A DNA stretch of 64,000 bases from Aquabacterium soli (GTDB taxonomy: Bacteria > Pseudomonadota > Gammaproteobacteria > Burkholderiales > Burkholderiaceae_C), in NCBI RefSeq assembly GCF_003933735.1, contig NZ_RSED01000007.1, positions 62,001 through 126,000 of the forward strand. Direction: 5' to 3'. A program made the translations under genes and the position numbers. Each line of letters starts with the position of its first letter. Position 1 is the stretch's first letter. The notes below the pieces were generated by a model. The model saw only the letters and a list, made by a program, of their open reading frames with translations, was not told where the DNA came from and did no database searches. Positions 43,640-52,148 of this stretch are shown here, piece by piece.

Positions 43640-45160
43640 ATGACAAGCAAGCCTTCCATCGCCCGTCGCCTGTGTGCAGCCCTGACGTCGGTTGCCCTGG
43701 CCTCGATCGCCGTCTCCGCCTCGGCCGGTGCGCTCGACGACATCAGCAAGAGCTGGAGCTACCAGCACAGCAGCACGGGTGGTTTCCTGTCGGAGATCGT
43801 CGGCTTCGATGCCAGCACCAGCACCCTGTGGGTGGCCGGTGTGAGCGGTGTCGATGTGTTGAACGCCCGCACCGGTGCCTTCATCGACCGCATCGACGTG
43901 TCGGCCTACGGCCAGATCAACAGCGTGTCGATCAACAACGGCATCGCCGCCTTTGCCATTGAATCCAGCGTGCGCACCAACGCCGGGTTGGTCACCTTGT
44001 ACGACACCAGCACGCGCTCGTTGCTGGCCGGCAGCAGCCCCATCACGGTGGGTGCGCTGCCCGACATGCTGACCTTCACCAAGGACGGCAGCAAGATCCT
44101 GGTGGCCAACGAGGGCACGCCCGGCACCTACGGCACGCGCATCGGCAATACAGTGCCACGCAACTACGGCGCAGCCGCCAATGACCCGGTGGGCAGCGTC
44201 AGCATCATCGACGTGGGCAGCCGCACCGTGACGCACACCGCCACGCTGGCCGGCGTGCCGCAAACGGGCACGAACATCCGCACCAACACCGGCATGGATT
44301 TTGAGCCCGAGTACATCGCGGTCAATGCCGCGGGCACCAAGGCCTACGTGACGCTGCAGGAGGCCAACGCCATCGGCGTGCTCAACGTGCAGACCGGCCA
44401 GTTCGAGAAGGTGATCGGCCTGGGCGCCAAGGATTTCAGCCTGCCCGGCAACCGCATCGATGCGCTGAACAACGGCAGCATCAACCTGAGCTCGGTCAAC
44501 GCCAAGGGCCTGTACATGCCCGATGGCATCGCCGTGTACGAGAAGAACGGTCAGACCTTCGTCGTGATGGCCAACGAAGGCGATTTCCGCGAGGACGACG
44601 GCGACCGTTCGGCCGCCAGCAGCCTGGGCGCCACGGGCGAGCTGGCCAACCTGCGCGTGACGAACACGGATTCGTCCGCGGGCAACCTGTTCGCGGCAGG
44701 CGCACGCTCTTTCTCGATCCGCGACGAGGACGGCAACATCGTCTACGACAGCGGCGAGATCCTGGACCGCGAGGCCATCGCCCGCGGCATCTACGACGAT
44801 GGCCGCAGCCGTGACAAGGGCGTGGAGCCCGAAGGCGTCGAGGTGATGGAGATCAACGGCCGCACCTTCGCGCTGATCGGCCTGGAGCGCACCACCAAGG
44901 CCGGCATCGCCGTGTTCGACATCACCGATCCGGCCCACGCCAGCTTCGTCGACATGATCGTGTCCGACGGCGACCTGGCACCCGAAGGCCTGCGCGGCTA
45001 CTCGCTGGACGGCAAGTTCTACCTGGCCTTCTCCAGCGAAGGTTCGAACACGACCTCCGTCTACCAGCTGGCCGCAGCCGTGCCCGAACCGCAGACCTGT
45101 GCCATGGTGCTGTCGGCGCTGGCCGTGATCGGCGCGATGCGCGCACGCCGTCGTCGGTGA
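43640..45160 (+). CDS. Choice-of-anchor I domain PEP-CTERM protein
   Basis: A 506-residue exported protein: signal peptide (about 1-30, ending in SASAGA), a large beta-propeller-like choice-of-anchor I region, and a C-terminal PEP-CTERM tag (VPEPQTC, a hydrophobic helix and a RARRRR tail). Characteristic segments are PDMLTFTKDGSKILVANEGTP, DFEPEYIAV and GLYMPDGIAVYEKNG; the same family includes alkaline-phosphatase-associated proteins in some genomes. It should be secreted and sorted by an exosortase. The ATG at 43640 directly begins the signal peptide. A terminator-like hairpin follows the stop. Confidence 0.88.
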   Translation: MTSKPSIARRLCAALTSVALASIAVSASAGALDDISKSWSYQHSSTGGFLSEIVGFDASTSTLWVAGVSGVDVLNARTGAFIDRIDVSAYGQINSVSINNGIAAFAIESSVRTNAGLVTLYDTSTRSLLAGSSPITVGALPDMLTFTKDGSKILVANEGTPGTYGTRIGNTVPRNYGAAANDPVGSVSIIDVGSRTVTHTATLAGVPQTGTNIRTNTGMDFEPEYIAVNAAGTKAYVTLQEANAIGVLNVQTGQFEKVIGLGAKDFSLPGNRIDALNNGSINLSSVNAKGLYMPDGIAVYEKNGQTFVVMANEGDFREDDGDRSAASSLGATGELANLRVTNTDSSAGNLFAAGARSFSIRDEDGNIVYDSGEILDREAIARGIYDDGRSRDKGVEPEGVEVMEINGRTFALIGLERTTKAGIAVFDITDPAHASFVDMIVSDGDLAPEGLRGYSLDGKFYLAFSSEGSNTTSVYQLAAAVPEPQTCAMVLSALAVIGAMRARRRR

Positions 45161-45194
45161 ACACCGGGGCCTGATTCGGGCCAGCAGCGACAAT

Positions 45195-45229
45195 GGCCCT
45201 GGGCGATGATCCGCCCGGGGCCTTCTTGC
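45195..45229 (+). terminator. Terminator after the choice-of-anchor I gene
   Basis: Arms GGCCCTGGGCG and CGCCCGGGGCC form a GC-rich stem with a small loop, followed by the T-rich TTCTTGCTTT. It starts 35 bases after the stop codon at 45160 and just before the next gene. Confidence 0.65.
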
Positions 45230-45239
45230 TTTCAGGACC

Positions 45240-46316
45240 ATGGATTCAATCACTCAAGCCGTTCTGGGCGCTGCCGTGCATGGCGCGCTATTGGGCAGGG
45301 CCCAAGGCCGCCGCGCCTTGCTTTACGGCGCTGCGCTGGGCACGCTGCCCGATCTGGATGTGTTCGTGCGCTATGCCGATCCGGTGTCCACGATGACCTA
45401 CCACCGGGGCTTCTCGCACTCCGTCTTCGTGCTGACGGCACTGGCAGCCTTGATGACCTGGCTGATACGCAAGCGGTGGCCCGGCGCACCCTACAGTGGG
45501 CCGAGGCTCTTCACCACGGCCTGGCTGGTGCTGGTGACGCATGTGCTGCTGGACGCGTTCACCGTGTATGGCACGCAGATTTTCTGGCCCATCGCCTCGA
45601 CGCCAGCGAGCTGGGCTGCCATCTTCATCATCGACCCCGTCTACACCGTGCCCTTGCTGGGCGCCGTGCTCTTTGCCGGAGCCGGTGGGCTGAGGGGCCG
45701 CAGTGTGGCCGTGCTGACATGGGCACTGGTGTTCAGCACCGCCTACCTGGGCTTTGCCCTGGGCAACCGCGTGCTGGCGGAGCATCGCGTCAGCCAGGCG
45801 CTGCGTGATCAGGGCATCGTGGTGACGGCGTTGCGTGCCGTGCCGATGCCCATCAACACGCTGGTGTGGCGCGTGATCGCCAAGACACCCGATGGACACT
45901 ATATCGAGGCCGTGACCAGCCTGTTCGATCGTGCCCCGCCGGAGTGGTTGCGCTATCCGCTGAACCTGGAGGCGGCACGTGTGCTGAGCGGCGTGCCCTT
46001 GCACGAGCGGCTCCGCTGGTTCACGGACGACTGGCTGCGCTACGACGTGGTCGGCGATGCGCTGGTGGTCAGTGACCTGCGCATGGGCATCCCGGGGCAG
46101 TACACCTTTCGCTTCAAGATGGCGCAGTGCGGCGCGGGCGGCCAGTGGCAGGCCGTGAAACCCTCGGCGTGGGCAGGCCGCTCTGCCGGACTGCCCGAAC
46201 TCGAACTCATCCTGCGGCGCATCGTGCACCAGCAGCCAGCCTTGCCGCTGGCCGACTGGGCCGATGCCTTCCTGGACAAGCCAGACGGCTTGCCGTCGCC
46301 GTCGGCTTGTTTCTGA
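45240..46316 (+). CDS. YdjM/YbcI-like membrane-bound metal-dependent hydrolase family protein
   Basis: A 358-residue protein. The N-terminal half is a membrane domain with about four helices and the family motifs LGTLPDLDVF and YHRGFSHS, followed by HVLLDAFTVYG; these His/Asp residues fit the proposed metal site. The C-terminal 150 residues are more hydrophilic with a Trp-rich segment. Members are often labelled inner-membrane metal-dependent hydrolases; no substrate is proven. It ends 10 bases before the end of the convergent TonB receptor gene. The family call is good; the activity is not established. Confidence 0.8.
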   Translation: MDSITQAVLGAAVHGALLGRAQGRRALLYGAALGTLPDLDVFVRYADPVSTMTYHRGFSHSVFVLTALAALMTWLIRKRWPGAPYSGPRLFTTAWLVLVTHVLLDAFTVYGTQIFWPIASTPASWAAIFIIDPVYTVPLLGAVLFAGAGGLRGRSVAVLTWALVFSTAYLGFALGNRVLAEHRVSQALRDQGIVVTALRAVPMPINTLVWRVIAKTPDGHYIEAVTSLFDRAPPEWLRYPLNLEAARVLSGVPLHERLRWFTDDWLRYDVVGDALVVSDLRMGIPGQYTFRFKMAQCGAGGQWQAVKPSAWAGRSAGLPELELILRRIVHQQPALPLADWADAFLDKPDGLPSPSACF

Positions 46317-46325
46317 AGACTCGCC

Positions 46326-48794
46326 TCAGAAATCGTAGCGTGCGCTGAGATTCACGCTGCGCGGCATGCCCCAGGTGTAGAACAGGCCCTGGCTCGTGAA
46401 GTCGGTGACGCCCGAGTAGTACTTCTTGTCGAACACGTTGTCGACGTTGAGGTTGATGCTCAGGTGGCGGTTGACCTGGTAGCGGCCCATCAGGTCGAAC
46501 AGCCAGTAGGCATCCTGGCGCAGCGTGGCGCTGCCACGGCTGGTGGAAATGGCGCTCTGCCAGCGCGCTCCGCCGCCCACCGTCAGGTTCTGCAGTGGGC
46601 CGCTGCCGATGTGGTAGCTGCTCCCCAGCTTGAACTGGTGCTTGGGTGTGGTGGAGGCGCTGTCCAGATCGCTGCTGTTGAGCACATAGCTGCCCTGGGC
46701 CTGCCAGCCGCGGGCCAGCTCGCCCGACAGTTCCAGCTCATAACCACGCCGCTTGGCGCCGTCGACGGCCCGGTAGATGCTGTCGCCGCTGGGGGTCGAT
46801 CCGACCTCTTCAGCCGTGTTGTTCGTGCGCATCCAGAAGTAGGCCAGGCTGGCGTTCAGGCGCTTGTTGAAGAACTCGCCCTTGGCGCCGAGCTCATAGG
46901 TGGTGCCTTCTTCCGGGGGCAGCGTGCTTTCGGCCGCGTCCTTGGCGCTTTGTGGCTGGAAGATGCTGGCATAGCTGCCGTACACAGAAACGTTGGGCGC
47001 CACGTCCACGATCAGGCCGGCGTATGGCGTGAGCACGCTGCGCTCGCGCATGCTGTAGTTGTACCAGCCGATGTCGGTGACGTCCTTCTGGTCGTAGTCG
47101 CTCAGGCGTGCCCCGGCGATCAGCTTGACCGGATCGGCCAGGCTGAAGCGGCCGGCCGCGTACACATAACGGTTCTTGCGGCTGAACAGGTCGTTGGAGT
47201 AGCTCAGGCTGTTCCAGTCGCGCTGCGGGATGCCGGCGCCGCCATCGGCGTAGTCGATGCCGACATCGGTCAGCGTGGTGTTGGCACTGCTGCCGCGCAG
47301 CAGCGTGGTGCGTGCCCGCGCGCTGCCGGCGCCCAGCAGCAGGTCGTGCGTGCGGCCGAACAGCTGGAAGGGGCCTTGCACATCCAGGCTGATGCTGCCG
47401 TTGCGGTCGTCGATGTCGGTGTAGCGGTTGTACTGGACCTGGCCCGGCAGCGCGTAGCGCAGGTAGCCGATCAGGAACTCCGGCGTTTCCACGGTGTCGC
47501 GCGCCAGCTGGAGCTTGGCTGTCCAGCCGCCGGCGAAGCGGTGTTCAAGCCGCGCGAACAGGCCCAGCGATTCCTGGTCGTAGCCGGCCCAGGAGGCACC
47601 GATGTTGAACGAGCGTCGCATCCGCTCCACTGGTTCACCGGTACCCGAGAACGCCTGGATCGGCGTGGTGCCGCCGGCGCCACGCAGCGTGCGCTCCTTG
47701 TAGGTCAGGCCGACGCCGAGCAGGGTGTCCGGCGTGAGGTCGGCCTCCAGCGTGCCGTACAGCGTGGTGTTGCGGTTGTGCTGCCGGTCGCGGAAGGAGT
47801 CTGCATCCTTGTGCGCAGCCACCAGGCGCCCGCGCAGGGTGCCGGCTTCATTGAGCGGGCCGCTGATGTCGGCATCGGCCCGGTAGCTGTCCCAGCTGCC
47901 CACACCTGCCTTGACGCTGGCCTGGAACTCGTGCGTGGGCCGCTTGCGGATCAGGTTGACGGTGCCGCCATAGCTGCCATCGCCGTTCATCAGGCCGGAC
48001 GATCCCTTGAGCACCTCGATGCGGTCGATCTCGGCCATGTCGTCGGCCGAATACATGATGTGGCTGTTCCAACCCCAGCCGCTGGACAGCAGCCGATTGC
48101 CGTCGACCTTCAGGTTCACGGTGGATCCGCGCACGTTGAACGTGGTCATGTCGCCTTGCTTGGACACGGTCACGCCCGGCGTCTGCGTCAGCACGTCGGA
48201 CAGTGTTTCCAGGTGGAAATCGTCCATGCGCTGGCGCGTCATCACGGTGACGGATTGAGGTGTCTCGCGCAGCGTGAAGGGCAGGCCTGTGGCCGAGCGG
48301 CTCGGGCCGGCCGCGGTGTAGCTCTGGGTGCCTTCGGTGCTGCCGTCGCGTGCGACCTGCGCAGTCACGCGCACTTCTGGCAGTGCGTTGCCCGCTGCGG
48401 AAGGGGCGATGGGGGCGGCGTCGGGCACGCGGCGCAGCGTCCAGGTGCCGTTGTCGGCCACGACAGCCTGCAGGCCGGTGCCGACGAGCAGCGTGGACAG
48501 TGCTCGCGCGGGCGGCAGGTTGCCTTGGACCCCGGGGCTGGCCAGGCCACGCACGAGTTCAGGCTGGTAGGCCAGCAATACGCCGGAGGTCTTGGCGAAG
48601 GCGGTCAAGGCGCCCTCGAGCGGACCGGCCGAAATGCTGTAGGCCACAGCTGCCTGGCTGGCGGCTGTCTGGGCTTTGGCCTCAGGGGTGACCAGCGGGC
48701 CGGCGACGGCGAAGGCGGTGGCCAGCGCGGCGGCCAGGGTGGTGCAAGGGAACAGGACGCGGCGGTGCCCGCGTGGCGCAACAAAGTACTGCAT
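46326..48794 (-). CDS. TonB-dependent siderophore receptor with N-terminal signalling (STN) domain
   Basis: An 822-residue outer-membrane receptor. A signal peptide (about 1-42) is followed by an STN secretin/TonB N-terminal domain (about 55-110, GPLEGALTAFAKTSGVLLAYQ), then the plug (PQSVTVMTRQRMDDF, and GSSGLMNGDGSYGGTVNLIRKRP) and a 22-strand barrel ending in the terminal Phe (ARYDF). The STN domain passes ligand occupancy to the FecR-type protein encoded next door. Layout and plug motifs fit ferric-siderophore receptors. It is the third gene of the sigma-FecR-receptor unit under a Fur-like site. The siderophore is unknown. Confidence 0.93.
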   Translation of the reverse strand: MQYFVAPRGHRRVLFPCTTLAAALATAFAVAGPLVTPEAKAQTAASQAAVAYSISAGPLEGALTAFAKTSGVLLAYQPELVRGLASPGVQGNLPPARALSTLLVGTGLQAVVADNGTWTLRRVPDAAPIAPSAAGNALPEVRVTAQVARDGSTEGTQSYTAAGPSRSATGLPFTLRETPQSVTVMTRQRMDDFHLETLSDVLTQTPGVTVSKQGDMTTFNVRGSTVNLKVDGNRLLSSGWGWNSHIMYSADDMAEIDRIEVLKGSSGLMNGDGSYGGTVNLIRKRPTHEFQASVKAGVGSWDSYRADADISGPLNEAGTLRGRLVAAHKDADSFRDRQHNRNTTLYGTLEADLTPDTLLGVGLTYKERTLRGAGGTTPIQAFSGTGEPVERMRRSFNIGASWAGYDQESLGLFARLEHRFAGGWTAKLQLARDTVETPEFLIGYLRYALPGQVQYNRYTDIDDRNGSISLDVQGPFQLFGRTHDLLLGAGSARARTTLLRGSSANTTLTDVGIDYADGGAGIPQRDWNSLSYSNDLFSRKNRYVYAAGRFSLADPVKLIAGARLSDYDQKDVTDIGWYNYSMRERSVLTPYAGLIVDVAPNVSVYGSYASIFQPQSAKDAAESTLPPEEGTTYELGAKGEFFNKRLNASLAYFWMRTNNTAEEVGSTPSGDSIYRAVDGAKRRGYELELSGELARGWQAQGSYVLNSSDLDSASTTPKHQFKLGSSYHIGSGPLQNLTVGGGARWQSAISTSRGSATLRQDAYWLFDLMGRYQVNRHLSINLNVDNVFDKKYYSGVTDFTSQGLFYTWGMPRSVNLSARYDF

Positions 48795-48867
48795 GGTGTG
48801 TTCGGAAAGAGGAGAAAAAGGGGCTCTCCCTTCCTTGTCGCGCGAGATTCGAAAAGGTACAGACCAG

Positions 48868-49842
48868 TCAGCCCGCCGGACCGATGCGCACCCAGTAGCG
48901 GACCGGCACCTGAACCCGGACAGGCAGCACCTGCCCCAGGGCCTGCAGGATGTGGTCGGTGTCGCCCAAGGGGAACACGCCGGACAGGCGCAGCCCGGCC
49001 ACCTCGGGCGCCAGCTGGATCAGGCCGGAGCGGTAGCGGCGCAGCTCGTCCAAGAAGGCGTCCAGCCGCATGTCGGACGCAACCAGCACACCCTCGGCCC
49101 AGGCGGGCTCGGCCGGTGGCGCCATTGCGGTGGCTGTGCCGCCGGTCGGCAGGCGGGCGGCCTGGCCGGCATCGATGCGCAGCGCCAGGCCGCTGGCGCT
49201 GCGCAGCTCTACCGCGCCCTCGAATACCTCGACCTGCGTGCCAGGGGCCGCCGAGCCTTCGGCGTCGTGGCGCACCGTGAAACGCGTGCCCAGGGCCTTG
49301 GCACGGCCGGCTGGCGTGTCGACCACCAAGGGTCGTTTGGGCAGATGGGTGTCTGGTGCGGTGGTGATCAGCAGTTCACCCGTGTACAGGCGCAACCGAC
49401 GCAGCGTGGGGCTGTAGTCGATGTCCAGCGCTGTGGCGGTGTTCAACATCAACTGCGTGCCGTCGGACAAGAGCAGGCGGCGCTGCTCGCCCTTGGCGGT
49501 GCGCACCCCGGCCAGCCAGCCATGCGTGGCGACCTGTTCGTTGCCCGCCCAGACGGCCATGCCGGTCACGGCCAGCGCCGCCATGCCGCCCAGCGCGCGC
49601 CGGCGGCCTGCAGCCTTTGGCGATCTGGCCAGCGTCTCGGCCAGGCCAGGGGCGTGCGCTCGCCAGCGTGCGTTCGTGGCCTCGATGCGGCGCCAGGCCT
49701 GTTCGTGCAGCGGATCGGCGGCGCGCCAGCGCTGCCACTGTGCACGGCTTTCCTCGGTGGCCTCGCCGGACCACAGGTGCACGAGCCAGCCCACGGCGGC
49801 ATCGACCACCGGTGTCGGCAAGGGCGCGGGCGTCTGGGTCAT
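48868..49842 (-). CDS. FecR-family anti-sigma/regulator protein
   Basis: A 324-residue protein. The N-terminal cytoplasmic domain (about 1-85) has the conserved AVGWLVHLWSGEATEESRAQWQRW and a DPLHEQAWRR helix that bind the cognate sigma factor. One membrane segment (near 90-108) precedes a periplasmic FecR domain (about 120-324) that contacts the receptor STN domain. It transmits the iron signal to the sigma factor. The start overlaps the sigma-factor stop by 4 bases, and the TonB receptor gene follows 73 bases later. Confidence 0.92.
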   Translation of the reverse strand: MTQTPAPLPTPVVDAAVGWLVHLWSGEATEESRAQWQRWRAADPLHEQAWRRIEATNARWRAHAPGLAETLARSPKAAGRRRALGGMAALAVTGMAVWAGNEQVATHGWLAGVRTAKGEQRRLLLSDGTQLMLNTATALDIDYSPTLRRLRLYTGELLITTAPDTHLPKRPLVVDTPAGRAKALGTRFTVRHDAEGSAAPGTQVEVFEGAVELRSASGLALRIDAGQAARLPTGGTATAMAPPAEPAWAEGVLVASDMRLDAFLDELRRYRSGLIQLAPEVAGLRLSGVFPLGDTDHILQALGQVLPVRVQVPVRYWVRIGPAG

Positions 49843-50336
49843 GCTGCGCTTTCAGGGAAGTAGCAGTGCCGGATGGCCCTCGCCATGTACTGCTTGACCG
49901 AGCTCAGCGAGACGCCCAGGCGCTCAGCGATCTCGGCGTAGGGCAGGCCATCGAGTTGTGCCCACAGGAAGGCCGTGCGCACCTTGGGCGGCAGGCTGTC
50001 GAGCAGGCGGTCGATCTCGAACAGGGTTTCGAGCACGATGGCGCGTTCTTCGGGAGAAGGGGCCAGCTCCTCGGGCGACTGGGCCAGCGCATCCAGGTAG
50101 GCACGCTCCACCTCCCGCCGCCGGAAATGACTGACCATGACGCGCTGCGCCAAGGTCGTCAGGAAGGCGCGCGGTTCGCGGATGTCTGCCAGCGCCGTGC
50201 GCGACTCGATCACGCGCAGGTAGGTGTCATGGGCAAAGTCCGCCGCATCACCCGCATGCCCGAGGCGCCGGTGCAGCCACCCACGCAGCCAGCCATGGTG
50301 CTGCTGGTAGAGGTGGGTCAGAGACTGCGAATCCAT
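49839..50336 (-). CDS. ECF RNA polymerase sigma factor, FecI-like
   Basis: A 165-residue extracytoplasmic-function sigma factor. Region 2 includes DFAHDTYLRVIE and the preceding helix. Region 4 has the helix-turn-helix EIAERLGVSLSSVKQYMARA. This ends in the family tail seen for FecI-type iron-starvation sigma factors. It would direct RNA polymerase to the receptor promoter. It is the first gene of the unit; a Fur-like palindrome lies 11 bases upstream of the start codon. Length is normal. Confidence 0.93.
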   Translation of the reverse strand: MDSQSLTHLYQQHHGWLRGWLHRRLGHAGDAADFAHDTYLRVIESRTALADIREPRAFLTTLAQRVMVSHFRRREVERAYLDALAQSPEELAPSPEERAIVLETLFEIDRLLDSLPPKVRTAFLWAQLDGLPYAEIAERLGVSLSSVKQYMARAIRHCYFPESAA

Positions 50337-50346
50337 GGCGCTTTGG

Positions 50347-50365
50347 AATGAGAAACGTTCTCATT
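50347..50365. promoter_or_regulatory. Fur box, perfect 8-3-8 palindrome
   Basis: AATGAGAA-ACG-TTCTCATT is a perfect 19-bp dyad matching the size and base pattern of Fur boxes (GATAATGATAATCATTATC type). It sits between the sigma-factor start (50336) and the small exported protein start (50433), so a single Fur dimer could repress both directions under iron-replete conditions. Confidence 0.8.
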
Positions 50366-50432
50366 ATCTCATTTAAATGCGTGCAGGCACCTCGTTTGCT
50401 CAACAGGTGAACAACCAGAACTTGGAGACACC

Positions 50433-50732
50433 ATGAAGCACGCCATCGTTCATATCGCCTTGGCAGGCCTGTTGGCCGCCGGTTTCACGGCCACGCATGC
50501 ACGGTCTGAGAGTGCCCAGACGGCAGCCTCTGCCGCCAGCGGTGCACAGAAGGCATCCAGCGCTGCGCAAGGCAAGAAAAAGGCCAGGAAGCCAGCTTCC
50601 CAGGCCAGCAATCCCGGCACCAGTGGAGGCGCCGGCAATCGGTCGGGTGGCGAGGCCAAGGATGGCGCGAGCTTCGACGCCCCGCGGGCCGGCAAGGGCG
50701 CTTCGAAACCTACCGGCACTGGCTGGGATTGA
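50433..50732 (+). CDS. Small exported basic protein, probably Fur-regulated
   Basis: A 99-residue protein with a clear signal peptide (1-23, cleavage near THARS). The mature part is low-complexity: Ala/Ser runs, a basic KGKKKARKPAS-like stretch, then a Gly/Ser/Lys-rich region ending KPTGTGWD. No family is recognised. The ATG is about 68 bases from the Fur palindrome shared with the sigma-FecR-receptor unit, so expression under iron limitation is likely. Its role could be envelope-related or linked to siderophore uptake; that is inference. Confidence 0.6.
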   Translation: MKHAIVHIALAGLLAAGFTATHARSESAQTAASAASGAQKASSAAQGKKKARKPASQASNPGTSGGAGNRSGGEAKDGASFDAPRAGKGASKPTGTGWD

Positions 50733-50773
50733 AGACGGATGTCTGACAGGCGACCGAATACCCGTCGGGAGCC

Positions 50774-50992
50774 TTACTGGTCAGATGCGTCCTTGTGCTG
50801 TGCCTGTTTCGTGGGGGCGGCGTCCAACAGTGGCGTGAACGCCGTGACGGGCACCCGCCACCGTTCCGGGTTGGTTTCGGCAAAGGCCAGCAAATCTTTC
50901 GCGAGCCCGATGCGGATACCGGTTTCCACCGCCACATAGGCCACCGCCCGTTCAAGCACTTCGATGCGGCGTGACAAGGCTTCGTTGTCCAT
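50774..50992 (-). CDS. Small hypothetical protein
   Basis: A 72-residue soluble protein starting MDNEALSRRIEVLERAVAYV, an amphipathic helix of coiled-coil type, followed by a short region with ERWRVPVTAF and a Lys/Gln/His-rich tail. No signal peptide, membrane segment or known motif is visible. The ATG at 50992 begins the helical repeat; an upstream in-frame ATG at 51046 adds unrelated-looking sequence. It is the left member of an islet of small genes near the tmRNA gene. Function is unknown. Confidence 0.5.
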   Translation of the reverse strand: MDNEALSRRIEVLERAVAYVAVETGIRIGLAKDLLAFAETNPERWRVPVTAFTPLLDAAPTKQAQHKDASDQ

Positions 50993-51084
50993 GGTGGTGA
51001 GTCCCTCAGGTCGGGCAGGGGTGGATGACACCAGCCATCGTGCCACGGTCTAGGAGCGCAAGAGCAGCCTGTGCATGTTGCTGT

Positions 51085-51339
51085 TCAGGGATGTGACGAA
51101 CCGTGCGGGTCGTCTGCGCTGGACAGGTGGACAACTTCTGCCACGGCATGGCGTGCGGCCTCTTCCGGAGCCATGACGCCGTGGGCGTCCTCCCAGAGTC
51201 TTTCCGACCAATCGATGGCCTCAGGCAAGCTCATGCTGCCCAGCAGCGGGGCCAGCAGGAGCTTGTAGAGCTCGACCAGCTCACCGGTGCACCGGTTGAT
51301 CCAGAGATTGCGCGGCGGATCTGCTTCAGGACAGGGCAT
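51085..51339 (-). CDS. Small hypothetical protein beside an SOS box
   Basis: An 84-residue protein with no signal peptide. It reads as a compact helical domain (LVELYKLLLAPLLGSMSLPEA, WSERLWEDAHG, EEAARHAVAEV) and an acidic/His-rich tail. No family is recognised. Its start lies about 43 bases from a perfect LexA-type box at 51382-51397, so it may be SOS-controlled, either alone or together with the divergent frameshifted gene. It is part of the small-gene islet next to ssrA. Confidence 0.5.
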   Translation of the reverse strand: MPCPEADPPRNLWINRCTGELVELYKLLLAPLLGSMSLPEAIDWSERLWEDAHGVMAPEEAARHAVAEVVHLSSADDPHGSSHP

Positions 51340-51381
51340 CGATCACTCCTGGCCGCTTGCAAGGCCAAGTCTTGTTGATTG

Positions 51382-51397
51382 CTGTATGTTTATACAG
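51382..51397. promoter_or_regulatory. LexA/SOS box CTGT-N8-ACAG
   Basis: CTGT-ATGTTTAT-ACAG matches the gammaproteobacterial and betaproteobacterial LexA consensus (CTGT-N8-ACAG) perfectly, with an AT-rich centre. It lies 41 bases upstream of the frameshifted gene at 51438 and about 43 bases upstream of the divergent small gene ending at 51339, suggesting DNA-damage control of one or both. Confidence 0.7.
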
Positions 51398-51437
51398 TAA
51401 ATGGCTTGGTTTTTTTCGGACTACCATCGCCATCACC

Positions 51438-52023
51438 ATGACTTTCATAGGGCCCCCCTCGGCCGGCACGAGGCCCAGGGATGCCTGCGACTATCACAAA
51501 CAGATCAATATGATCATGGTGGTCTTCGACATCGCCGTGGAAAAGGACTACCTGCCCACTGGCGGCTTGCTGATCAGCGCGGCCGACTGGAGAGACTGGA
51601 CGTGGGGCAGCATCGAGCGCTCGTTCAAGCAATGGAGCACGGCCACGGGCGTGGGTCACGACCCTGGTGCACACCGATCCCTTGCAGCGGCCAGCCCTCA
51701 ACGTCAAGGGCTACTCCCACTTGGTCTATGAAAAGCTGGCGCGCGGCACCGGCGTGTCCGGCTCGCAAGGAACCCTGATGAAGTACCGGGCCTGGACGGT
51801 TGGCTTGATGGGCCTTGATTCGTCCGGCGAGCCGAAGTCTGACCCTCTCTATTCGGCAACCTACACGTCGGACGGCATCAGCTGCTTTGGCGGGCCGCTG
51901 TATGGCAACAAGGGGCAGTGCAAGAAGAATTACCTCAAGCTGCTGTCGTCGCACCTCCAGAACATCAACCCGCAGTGGCCCGACCTGCTTGAGGCCCCAG
52001 CGATCAGGCCTGCATCGCGCTGA
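51438..52023 (+). pseudogene. Frameshifted hypothetical gene behind an SOS box
   Basis: Two adjacent reading frames look like one coding region. The first runs from ATG 51438 (MTFIGPP, then CDYHKQINMIMVVFDIAVEK, SIERSFKQWSTATG) and the second continues with VTTLVHTDPLQRPALNVKGY through YRAWTVGLMGLDSSGEPK to a stop at 52021-52023. The protein sense shifts frame at about 51645-51655. The total length, 586 bases, is not a multiple of three, consistent with a single-base indel. No family is recognised; the second part has Trp/Tyr/Cys-rich segments such as TSDGISCFGGPLYGNKGQC. It follows a perfect SOS box and local base composition is less GC-rich. A sequencing error cannot be excluded. Confidence 0.55.
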
Positions 52024-52079
52024 GCGGCCCCATGCCGGGCGCCTGATTCCAGCGATCCAATCCGGATTGCGTCGGGACG

Positions 52080-52115
52080 AAAAAAAGCCCCAAGTGATTG
52101 ACTCACTCAGGGCTT
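52080..52115 (-). terminator. Rho-independent terminator of ssrA
   Basis: Read on the minus strand, a 13-base stem with arms AAGCCCTGAGTGA and TCACTTGGGGCTT (two wobble pairs) is followed by a run of seven T residues. It lies about 35 bases past the tmRNA 3' end at 52149. Confidence 0.85.
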
Positions 52116-52148
52116 CTTGTCGCGCCCCGGGGGCGGAGCGCTTGTGTA

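Noticed and set aside
46464-49280. Long plus-strand frame opposite the TonB receptor and FecR genes
   Set aside because: Both minus-strand genes have full family motifs; the plus-strand product is low-complexity.
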